DNA of 5,786 nt, taken from NCBI GenBank assembly GCA_017466495.1, contig JAFTUB010000035.1, positions 1 to 5,786 on the forward strand. The letters run 5' to 3'. Both the position numbers and the translations under genes were made by a program. This DNA comes from Clostridia bacterium. Its GTDB lineage: Bacteria > Bacillota > Clostridia > Oscillospirales > CAG-272. Below, in pieces: positions 1 to 4,005 of this stretch. How positions within the stretch are numbered: the stretch's first letter is position 1; the number at the start of each line of letters is the position of its first letter. Under the pieces are notes generated by a model. The model saw only the letters and a program-made list of their open reading frames with translations. It had not been told where the DNA came from and made no database searches.

Positions 1-839
1 ACGGTCTGACTTACGTAGGCTTCCTCATGGGACATGAGGATGTGACCCTCGATCTTGACGGCGAGCTGACTCGGGATCAGCTTGACCGAATTGAGCAAAT
101 GGCAAACTGCATCGTGGCACAAAATCTGCCCATCTCCGTCCACTATCCCGCCCCCGATCAGCTTGACACCCTGGAATACCGCAGCAAGCTGGATCTGCGG
201 GAGAATGTGCGGATCGTTTCCATCGGCGAGGAGGGATCGGTGGATCGCTGTGCCTGCTGTGCCCCCCATGTTGCCCGAACCGGTGAGATCGGCATCATCA
301 AGCTGTTGGATTTCATTCGCTACAAAGGCGGCATCCGCATCCATATGCTCTGCGGGCTGGATGACCTGGAGGACTATCGACGCCGCTATCACGCTGTGGC
401 ATCCATCGCAGCCTCCCTCTCGGCCAAGCAGCATGAGGTTGTGGAGGCGGTGGCTCGCCTTGGAGACGAGATCGGTGCGGGCAAAGCGCGGCAAAGCGCG
501 CTCTGCAGCCGACTCATTGAACTGCATCTCGCTGCCCTTGACGGCGATGCAGACTCCCCTGCCGTGGTATTTGAGCCGCTGTTCGGCGCAAATGAGCTTC
601 GTTATCTGGTCAATTCCGCGCTTGCTCACACCGAAACCGCCATTGCCCTCTCGGGGAACGACGTGGACGGCTATACCTATGTGCTGGGCAGCCGCAATGA
701 CTGCCGTCCACTCAGCGCGGCAATGCATGAAGAACTCGGCGGAAAAGGCGGCGGCTCCGCAGAGATGGTTCGCGGCAAGCTTCCCACATCCCGCGACAGA
801 ATTCTGCGCTTCTTCTCCGCCCCCACTGCGCAAAAATAA
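1..839 (+). CDS. Alanyl-tRNA editing protein (AlaX-like, DHHA1 C-terminus), 5'-truncated by window edge
   Basis: Predicted trans-editing hydrolase that removes serine or glycine wrongly attached to tRNA-Ala in the cytoplasm. The frame is open from the first complete codon (base 3) and reads GLTYVGFLMGHEDVT before the first ATG at 27. That stretch belongs to the conserved editing core, so ATG 27 is internal and the gene starts outside the window. Counting from ATG 27, the zinc-ligand motif CxxxH is C77-H81 (CCAPH), followed by the family sequence VARTGEIGIIKL. The other zinc motif (HxxxH) must lie in the missing N-terminus. Residues about 125-160 look helical. The tail has the glycine-rich DHHA1 motif (GGKGGGSAEMVRG, about 238-250), which marks the long AlaX form. 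About 278 residues are visible of a family that is usually near 390. TAA is at 837-839 and a terminator follows at once. The assignment is firm; the exact amino acid specificity cannot be read. Confidence 0.9.
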   Translation, partial: GLTYVGFLMGHEDVTLDLDGELTRDQLDRIEQMANCIVAQNLPISVHYPAPDQLDTLEYRSKLDLRENVRIVSIGEEGSVDRCACCAPHVARTGEIGIIKLLDFIRYKGGIRIHMLCGLDDLEDYRRRYHAVASIAASLSAKQHEVVEAVARLGDEIGAGKARQSALCSRLIELHLAALDGDADSPAVVFEPLFGANELRYLVNSALAHTETAIALSGNDVDGYTYVLGSRNDCRPLSAAMHEELGGKGGGSAEMVRGKLPTSRDRILRFFSAPTAQK

Positions 840-847
840 TCAAACCC

Positions 848-889
848 AAAGACCCGAAAAAATCCATGGATTTTTTCGGGTCTTTTTTT
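848..889 (+). terminator. Rho-independent terminator, perfect palindrome
   Basis: Bases 851-882 form a perfect 32-bp palindrome with arms beginning GACCCG and centred on CCATGG. Three further A-T pairs extend it on each side, and a run of seven T (883-889) follows. It starts 11 bases after the AlaX-like stop codon and should end that transcript. The A-rich left flank is short, so activity on the minus strand is possible but not needed, since no leftward gene is visible here. Confidence 0.9.
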
Positions 890-914
890 GCCGCTGCGGC
901 GCAAAAATTGGCAC

Positions 915-943
915 TTATATTTCATACACACCGGGTGATAATA
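915..943 (+). promoter_or_regulatory. Possible sigma-G-type (forespore) promoter for the spore protein gene
   Basis: TTATA (915-919) and GATAATA (937-943) are 17 bp apart. Against the sigma-G consensus (GHATR, then CATnHTA) they match 4 of 5 and 6 of 7 positions. Genes of this family are normally transcribed by sigma-G in the forespore, which makes the site plausible. A competing reading puts -10 at CATACAC (923-929) with GCAAA (901-905) upstream. Transcription from the preferred site would give a leader of about 85 bases. Confidence 0.4.
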
Positions 944-991
944 ATGCCAGAGAACGCGAGCGGATGCCCGCGGGCTCAATTCAAATAGATC

Positions 992-1020
992 GCGGTGTCG
1001 GGGCAAGCCCGGGGCATCGC
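992..1020 (+). other. Leader hairpin just upstream of the spore protein ribosome binding site
   Basis: GCGGTG (992-997) pairs with CATCGC (1015-1020) with one G-U pair. Inside it, CGGG (999-1002) pairs with CCCG (1008-1011) around a 5-base loop, leaving a small bulge. The structure ends two bases before the AAGGAG ribosome binding site (1023-1028). A second small palindrome, GCCCGCGGGC, lies at 966-975. The stems may protect the 5' end or set translation of the mRNA; no known riboswitch class is recognised. Confidence 0.4.
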
Positions 1021-1034
1021 AAAAGGAGAAAATT

Positions 1035-1232
1035 ATGGCAAGCAACAAGGCTCTCGTACCTGAGGCAAAGGAAGCTCTTGATCGTTTTAAGATGGAGGCC
1101 GCATCCGAGGTTGGCGTAAACCTCAACCAGGGCTACAACGGTGATCTCACCGCCCGTCAGGCCGGTTCCATCGGCGGTCAGATGGTCAAGAAGATGATCG
1201 AGAAGTACGAGAACGATATCAAGACCAAGTAA
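1035..1232 (+). CDS. Alpha/beta-type small acid-soluble spore protein (SASP)
   Basis: A 65-aa DNA-binding protein that coats the chromosome in dormant spores, protecting it from UV and chemical damage, and is degraded during germination. The length and sequence fit the family. A helical N-terminal part (LVPEAKEALDRFKMEAASEVGVNL) is followed by the conserved block GDLTARQAGSIGGQMVKKMI (residues 36-55). The expected GPR protease cleavage site is within KMEAASEVGV, after E21. The start is fixed by AAGGAG at 1023-1028, six bases upstream of the ATG. The gene stands alone, with a terminator before it and another after it, and has a structured leader. It shows that the host forms endospores. Paralogues are usual in such genomes, so no specific ssp letter is given. 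Confidence 0.96.
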   Translation: MASNKALVPEAKEALDRFKMEAASEVGVNLNQGYNGDLTARQAGSIGGQMVKKMIEKYENDIKTK

Positions 1233-1251
1233 CTATAAAAGCAATGGCAAA

Positions 1252-1304
1252 ATGGTGTCGGTTGGCCGGTTGACACGCCATCCGCACCGTAGCGTATGGG
1301 GTGC
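1252..1304 (+). other. Two upstream hairpins, the second competing with the SASP terminator
   Basis: In the 3' untranslated region of the SASP transcript, TGTC (1256-1259) pairs with GACA (1271-1274), extended inward by G-U pairs around GGCC and outward by ATGG/CCAT with a bulge. GCACC (1284-1288) can pair with GGTGC (1300-1304). The latter uses bases of the terminator 5' arm, so the two folds exclude each other. The 13-bp terminator stem should win, so this may be incidental. Confidence 0.35.
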
Positions 1305-1333
1305 CGTGCAGAGATGCGCGGCGCTCCTTTTTT
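1298..1333 (+). terminator. Rho-independent terminator of the SASP gene, GAGA tetraloop
   Basis: The 5' arm 1298-1310 (GGGGTGCCGTGCA) pairs with 1315-1327 (TGCGCGGCGCTCC) over 13 consecutive base pairs, three of them G-U. The loop is GAGA (1311-1314), a GNRA-type tetraloop, and six T follow directly at 1328-1333. It lies 66 bases after the SASP stop codon. The G-U pairs make the stem fit RNA better than DNA and rightward transcription only. Confidence 0.85.
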
Positions 1334-1354
1334 GTGCGGCATGATTTCCGCCCC

Positions 1355-1383
1355 TTGCAAAACGGCGGGATTTGTGTTATACT
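1355..1383 (+). promoter_or_regulatory. Sigma-A-type promoter with extended -10, RNA methyltransferase gene
   Basis: TTGCAA (1355-1360) and TATACT (1378-1383) are separated by 17 bp, and TG at 1375-1376 gives an extended -10 element. Transcription should begin near 1390, leaving a short leader of about 27 bases. The site lies between the SASP terminator and the methyltransferase start codon, which makes it the obvious promoter of that gene. Confidence 0.8.
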
Positions 1384-1416
1384 ATGGGCAATAAAACCCA
1401 CAAATGAGGAAAAATC

Positions 1417-2559
1417 ATGACCGAATACAATTTTGCCGCCACCTGCCTGTTCGGGCTGGAAAAGCTGCTTGGGGGAGAGCTGGATGCCCTGGGCTGCCAC
1501 CGCACCGAAACCATGGATGGGCGGGTATATTTCCGTGCCTCCCTGGATGCTGTGGCCCGCTGCAATCTTCAGCTGCGCACCGCAGAACGGGTATATCTCG
1601 TGCTGGGGCGCTTCCCTGCCCGCTCCTTCACCGAGCTCTTCGACGGCACCGCCGCCCTGCCCTGGGAGGATTTCATCGGCGCGGTCGATGCCTTCCCCGT
1701 GAAGGGACACGCCATCAAGAGTACACTGTTCTCGGTCCCCGACTGCCAGAGCATCGTAAAAAAAGCCATTGTCCACCGCTTGTCGGGGGCATACGGACAG
1801 CGCTGGTTTGACGAAACCGGCATCAAATACCAGGTGGAATTTTTCCTCTTCAAGGACGAAGCGGCCCTGATGATCGACACCTCCGGTGTCGCCCTCCACA
1901 AACGGGGATACCGTCCCGCCGCCAATGCCGCACCTCTGCGGGAGACCTTGGCCGCCGCTCTTGCCATGACCGCACGGCCCCGCAGCGACATTCTCTTTTG
2001 GGATCCCACCTGCGGTTCGGGCACCATTGCCATCGAGGCAGCCATGCTGCAGACCAAGACCGCCCCGGGGCTTGGCCGCCGTTTTGCCGCGGAGGAATAC
2101 CCCTGGATTCCTGCGGAATATTGGGATGACGCCCGGGATGAGGCCATCTCGGCCATTGATGAGGAGTCGGCCTTTGAGGTATGGGCCTCGGACATTGACC
2201 CCGAATGCGTTGCGCTGACCAAGGAAAACGCCCGCCGTGCCGGTGTGTCGGCCTATCTGAAGGTGTTTGAAGCTGACGTGCGCACCATTACCAAGCCCGA
2301 CCGCCGGGGCACCATTGTATGCAATCCACCCTACGGCGAGCGGCTGATGACCCCCGAAGCCGTAGAAGAGCTTTACCGCGACATGGGCAGATGCTTTGCC
2401 GGCTTCGACCCCTGGCAGATCTATGTCCTCACCTCCCACGAGGGCTTTGAGCAGTTGTACGGCCGCCGCGCCGACAAGATCCGCCGGCTTTACAACGGTA
2501 TGATCCCCTGCAGCTTCTATCAGTTCTTCCGCCCGCAGATGCCGAAGCGAGGGCGATAA
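1417..2559 (+). CDS. THUMP-domain SAM-dependent RNA methyltransferase (RlmL N-terminal / YpsC-like)
   Basis: Predicted guanine-N2 RNA methyltransferase, probably acting on 23S rRNA like the first half of E. coli RlmL and the Bacillus YpsC family. At 380 aa it has the length of the single-domain Gram-positive form. Residues about 1-160 make up the N-terminal ferredoxin-like and THUMP RNA-binding part. HKRGYRP (161-167) and APLRETLAA (172-180) are family signatures. The SAM-binding motif I is DPTCGSGTIAIEAA (196-209), an acidic SDIDPE follows at 259-264, and the catalytic NPPYGER is at 303-309. TGAGGA ends six bases before the ATG. The gene is monocistronic, with its own promoter at 1355-1383 and a strong terminator 16 bases after the stop codon. 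Nothing is broken or missing. The family is certain, but the exact target nucleotide cannot be read from sequence. Confidence 0.95.
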   Translation: MTEYNFAATCLFGLEKLLGGELDALGCHRTETMDGRVYFRASLDAVARCNLQLRTAERVYLVLGRFPARSFTELFDGTAALPWEDFIGAVDAFPVKGHAIKSTLFSVPDCQSIVKKAIVHRLSGAYGQRWFDETGIKYQVEFFLFKDEAALMIDTSGVALHKRGYRPAANAAPLRETLAAALAMTARPRSDILFWDPTCGSGTIAIEAAMLQTKTAPGLGRRFAAEEYPWIPAEYWDDARDEAISAIDEESAFEVWASDIDPECVALTKENARRAGVSAYLKVFEADVRTITKPDRRGTIVCNPPYGERLMTPEAVEELYRDMGRCFAGFDPWQIYVLTSHEGFEQLYGRRADKIRRLYNGMIPCSFYQFFRPQMPKRGR

Positions 2560-2575
2560 CGGACTTCCCGGAGTA

Positions 2576-2612
2576 AAAATATCCCCCGGCTATCATAGCC
2601 GGGGGATATTTT
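2576..2612. terminator. Bidirectional Rho-independent terminator between convergent genes
   Basis: A 17-bp uninterrupted stem runs from 2576-2592 to 2596-2612 around the loop TCA. The core CCCCCGGCTA pairs with TAGCCGGGGG, flanked by AAAAT on the left and ATTTT on the right. The T-run is therefore present on either strand. It closes the rightward methyltransferase gene (stop at 2559) and the leftward membrane-protein operon (stop at 2616). Confidence 0.95.
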
Positions 2613-2615
2613 GGC

Positions 2616-2789
2616 TCATTTCGTCATGACGGCCATGCTCTGGAGCATGGAGCCCAGGGCATCCATGGTCTGTCCTGCGCGGCGGGTCATGCGTCTTGCC
2701 CGCATTTTCGGGGTGTTCCGCACGGCAACGGCACTGACAAGAATGAGGCCGGTGACGATTCCTGCGGCTGCGGCATTTCTTACGTTCAT
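2616..2789 (-). CDS. 57-aa single-pass membrane protein, function unknown
   Basis: The reverse strand from ATG (2789-2787) to TGA (2618-2616) encodes 57 aa. AAGGAGG (plus-strand 2804-2798) lies eight bases upstream, a near-ideal ribosome binding site that strongly supports translation. The N-terminus MNVRNAAAAGIVTGLILVSA holds one hydrophobic segment of about 18 residues (6-23). A basic stretch follows (RNTPKMRARRMTRRAG, 24-39), then a methionine-rich amphipathic tail (TMDALGSMLQSMAVMTK). By the positive-inside rule the basic part should be cytoplasmic. It is the last gene of the leftward operon, 55 bp after the HTH gene and four bases before the terminator. It resembles in style the small Ala/Met-rich membrane proteins of Clostridia, but no family is recognised with confidence. 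Possible roles are a membrane-stress effector or toxin-like peptide, or a small regulator; this is open. Confidence 0.75.
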   Translation of the reverse strand: MNVRNAAAAGIVTGLILVSAVAVRNTPKMRARRMTRRAGQTMDALGSMLQSMAVMTK

Positions 2790-2844
2790 CTGCAATTCCT
2801 CCTTGCTTTTTCTGCATCGTTAGTGTTGCCGCCGCACGCGCCCT

Positions 2845-3165
2845 TTATGCGTGGCGGGCCATGCGATTTTTCTTTGCCGCCACCAGGGAAAGTCCTCGCC
2901 GTTTGAGGCGAAAGGCGGTGGCACGGCTGATCCCCAGCCGCTCGGCACATCGCTCTACGCTGCACCCGCGGAGATAGTGCAGCTCTAAGAGCAGCCGCGC
3001 ATCACCCACCGGCAAGTCTCCCAGCAGACTCTCGATCTCCCGCATCCGCATCCGCAGAAGCACCCGATCGCAGCTGCTCATCCCTTCTCCGCAAAGGAGC
3101 ATCTTCTTATAGATCCGATATGCAGACAACAGCTGCGCTGCCTTTTTTTCTTCTGTTCCGTTCAT
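2845..3165 (-). CDS. Sigma-70 region 4-like helix-turn-helix protein, 106 aa
   Basis: A small DNA-binding protein of unknown target. Counted from the chosen ATG (3165-3163), residues 1-50 are helical and charged (YRIYKKMLLCGEG, MRMREIESLLGD). Residues about 56-95 form an HTH of the sigma region 4 / ArpU-DUF1492 type: ARLLLELHYLRG, then SVERCAERLGISRATAFRLKRRG. Region 2 of a true sigma factor is missing, so it cannot be a complete sigma factor. The start is chosen because GGGAGGTT (plus-strand 3180-3173) sits seven bases upstream; an in-frame TTG nine codons earlier (3192-3190) has no such site. The ATG follows the stop of an 18-codon ORF by one base, so translation is probably coupled. Its promoter faces that of a LexA-like repressor. 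It could be an activator of late or stress genes, or a phage-derived regulator. Confidence 0.8.
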   Translation of the reverse strand: MNGTEEKKAAQLLSAYRIYKKMLLCGEGMSSCDRVLLRMRMREIESLLGDLPVGDARLLLELHYLRGCSVERCAERLGISRATAFRLKRRGLSLVAAKKNRMARHA

Positions 3166-3166
3166 T

Positions 3167-3223
3167 CTATTCAACCTCCCATCGTCCGCCAAGCTTCACA
3201 CAAAACCTTCGCATTTCCGTCAT
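3167..3223 (-). CDS. Possible 18-aa leader ORF coupled to the HTH gene
   Basis: ATG (3223-3221) to TAG (3169-3167) on the reverse strand encodes MTEMRRFCVKLGGRWEVE. A strong ribosome binding site, AAGGGGGTG (plus-strand 3240-3232), lies eight bases upstream. The TAG is separated from the HTH gene ATG by one base, and the HTH ribosome binding site lies inside this ORF. That layout is typical of translational coupling. The peptide itself may have no function beyond opening the downstream site. Its start overlaps a weak copy of the operator-like repeat. It is the first ORF on the transcript from the consensus leftward promoter. Confidence 0.55.
   Translation of the reverse strand: MTEMRRFCVKLGGRWEVE
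3209..3220. promoter_or_regulatory. Possible operator 4 overlapping the 18-codon ORF start
   Basis: TCGCATTTCCGT matches operator 1 at 10 of 12 positions, with one intact half-site. It lies in the first codons of the 18-aa ORF, 41 bp from operator 3. It could be chance or an auxiliary site. Confidence 0.3.
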
Positions 3224-3238
3224 AATGGAAACACCCCC

Positions 3239-3267
3239 TTGACTTCGGGACGAAAATGCGGTATACT
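3239..3267 (+). promoter_or_regulatory. Rightward sigma-A-type promoter for the LexA-like repressor
   Basis: TTGACT (3239-3244), a 17-bp spacer and TATACT (3262-3267) match the sigma-A consensus at 10 of 12 positions. Start of transcription is expected near 3274, giving a leader of about 96 bases. That leader contains both strong operator copies. The spacer carries a degenerate operator (3250-3261) abutting the -10. The -35 box overlaps the ribosome binding site of the opposing 18-codon ORF. Confidence 0.75.
3250..3261. promoter_or_regulatory. Degenerate operator 3 in the rightward promoter spacer
   Basis: ACGAAAATGCGG matches TCGCAAATGCGA at 9 of 12 positions. It begins 6 bases after the rightward -35 box and ends at the base before the -10, exactly the placement of operator 1 in the opposing promoter. 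A weaker site here would suit low-affinity autorepression. The centre is 53 bp from operator 1, close to five helical turns. Confidence 0.5.
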
Positions 3268-3296
3268 GTTCCTCGGATATTCTGATTTTCTCCTGA

Positions 3297-3325
3297 ATTA
3301 TATCGCATTTGCGAATGTCTGTCAA
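3297..3325 (-). promoter_or_regulatory. Leftward consensus sigma-A promoter for the HTH/membrane-protein operon
   Basis: Read on the reverse strand, TTGACA (3325-3320), a 17-bp spacer and TATAAT (3302-3297) match the consensus at all 12 positions. Transcription should start near 3290, about 67 bases before the 18-codon ORF. The spacer holds an exact operator (3303-3314) abutting the -10, so an unrepressed promoter of great strength would be shut by repressor binding. A perfect consensus is rare for constitutive genes and suggests tight control. Confidence 0.85.
3303..3314. promoter_or_regulatory. Operator 1 (TCGCATTTGCGA) in the leftward promoter
   Basis: A near-palindrome with half-sites TCGCA and TGCGA around a 2-bp A/T centre. 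It fills the spacer of the leftward promoter and directly abuts its -10 box, a classic position for repression. The same 12 bp occurs in reverse orientation at 3335-3346, and the identity extends to 13 bp (3303-3315). Binding by the adjacent LexA-like repressor is inferred from position. Confidence 0.75.
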
Positions 3326-3334
3326 GATGGTATT

Positions 3335-3346
3335 TCGCAAATGCGA
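3335..3346. promoter_or_regulatory. Operator 2 (TCGCAAATGCGA) in the repressor leader
   Basis: The exact reverse complement of operator 1, with centres 32 bp apart (about three helical turns), so two dimers would sit on the same face of the DNA. It lies upstream of the leftward -35 and nine bases before the repressor gene's GAGGT region. Bound repressor could act as a roadblock to its own transcript. Confidence 0.7.
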
Positions 3347-3369
3347 CAATACTGTGAGGTTGTACCTAT

Positions 3370-3969
3370 ATGGATTACGCCGCATTCAAAGCTTTGCTCA
3401 AGTCCCACAACACCTCGGCATATCGGGTGGCCCGGGCAACGGGGATCTCCCCCACTACCCTGGCCGACTGGAAAAGCGGCCGCTCCACCCCCAAGGCCGA
3501 CAAGCTTGCCCGCATTGCCGATCATTTCGGCATCAGCCTGGATGAAATGCTGGGTCGGGAATCCCCCCTGCACACCGCATCGGTGCCCATTGTTGGGGAG
3601 ATCCGTGCCGGGCAGCCCATCATCACCGAAGAAGCGCTGTTGGGCTATGAACAGGCCGCCGTGTCGGCGGCCGAGGCCGAGGATCATTTCTTCCTCCGCA
3701 TCCGTGGGGACAGTATGCGGAACATCGGCATGGTGGAAGGGGCTCTGGTTCTCTTCCGCAAACAGCAGTATGCCGAAGAGGGCGCCGTAGTCGCCTGCCT
3801 TGTGGGGGGCGACAGCGCCACCGTCAAACGCTTCCATCGCGAGGGGCGGCGGATTTTCCTGCTCCCCGAAAACGAAGCCTATTCCCCCATTGAGCTCTCC
3901 ACCGTGGACTTTGAAACGGGGGAAGCCCGCATTCTCGGGGTTGCCCGGGAAATCAAAATCTATCTTTGA
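3370..3969 (+). CDS. LexA/CI-like repressor: XRE HTH plus self-cleaving S24 domain
   Basis: A 199-aa transcriptional repressor likely to be inactivated by RecA-stimulated self-cleavage after DNA damage. Residues about 5-62 form an XRE-type HTH (AYRVARATGISPTTLADWKSG, then KADKLARIADHFGISLDEML). Residues about 72-199 form the LexA-like S24 domain. The expected cleavage bond is A80-G81 in VPIVGEIRAGQPI. The catalytic serine is S115 in RGDSM and the general-base lysine is K153 in ATVKRF. All three elements are intact, so the protein should be able to cut itself. The HTH is XRE-type, unlike the winged helix of true LexA, so this is the phage-repressor or HdiR-like class. TGAGGT (3355-3360) lies nine bases before the ATG. 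It is transcribed away from the HTH gene and probably binds the TCGCAwwTGCGA sites between them. The ABC-F frame follows after 36 bases. Confidence 0.9.
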   Translation: MDYAAFKALLKSHNTSAYRVARATGISPTTLADWKSGRSTPKADKLARIADHFGISLDEMLGRESPLHTASVPIVGEIRAGQPIITEEALLGYEQAAVSAAEAEDHFFLRIRGDSMRNIGMVEGALVLFRKQQYAEEGAVVACLVGGDSATVKRFHREGRRIFLLPENEAYSPIELSTVDFETGEARILGVAREIKIYL

Positions 3970-3970
3970 T

Positions 3971-3989
3971 CGGCCATCTCCCATGGCCG
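3971..3989 (+). other. Intercistronic hairpin before the ABC-F gene
   Basis: CGGCCAT (3971-3977) pairs exactly with ATGGCCG (3983-3989) around a 5-base loop. It begins two bases after the repressor stop codon and ends just before the AAAGG ribosome binding site (3993-3997). No T-run follows, so it is not a terminator. It could protect mRNA ends or affect initiation of the ABC-F gene. Confidence 0.45.
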
Positions 3990-4005
3990 CAGAAAGGTAA
4001 GCAAT

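Noticed and set aside
82..1119. A 345-codon forward frame overlapping the AlaX-like gene and the SASP start
   Set aside because: It runs through a terminator and intergenic DNA, and its Pro/Ser/Trp-rich product matches nothing.
1219..2439. A 406-codon reverse-strand open frame opposite the methyltransferase gene
   Set aside because: It is the antisense shadow of a fully motif-bearing gene in GC-rich DNA. Its product is Gly/Pro-rich low-complexity sequence with no recognisable domain and no ribosome binding site.
2593..2817. A 74-codon reverse-strand frame covering the 57-aa gene
   Set aside because: It has no ribosome binding site, reads into the terminator stem and gives an Arg/His-rich product. 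The AAGGAGG inside it serves the 57-aa frame instead.
2845..3192. A longer HTH protein starting at TTG 3192
   Set aside because: There is no ribosome binding site for the TTG, while the ATG at 3165 has GGGAGGTT at ideal spacing.
3209..3346. Short repeats that could be taken for CRISPR units
   Set aside because: The units are 12-bp palindromes in both orientations, placed in promoters with unequal spacing and no array. Operators explain them better.
3970..4005. An upstream non-AUG start extending the ABC-F frame back to 3970
   Set aside because: The in-frame codons there contain no ATG, GTG or TTG, and the AAAGG site lies inside this stretch, pointing to 4006.
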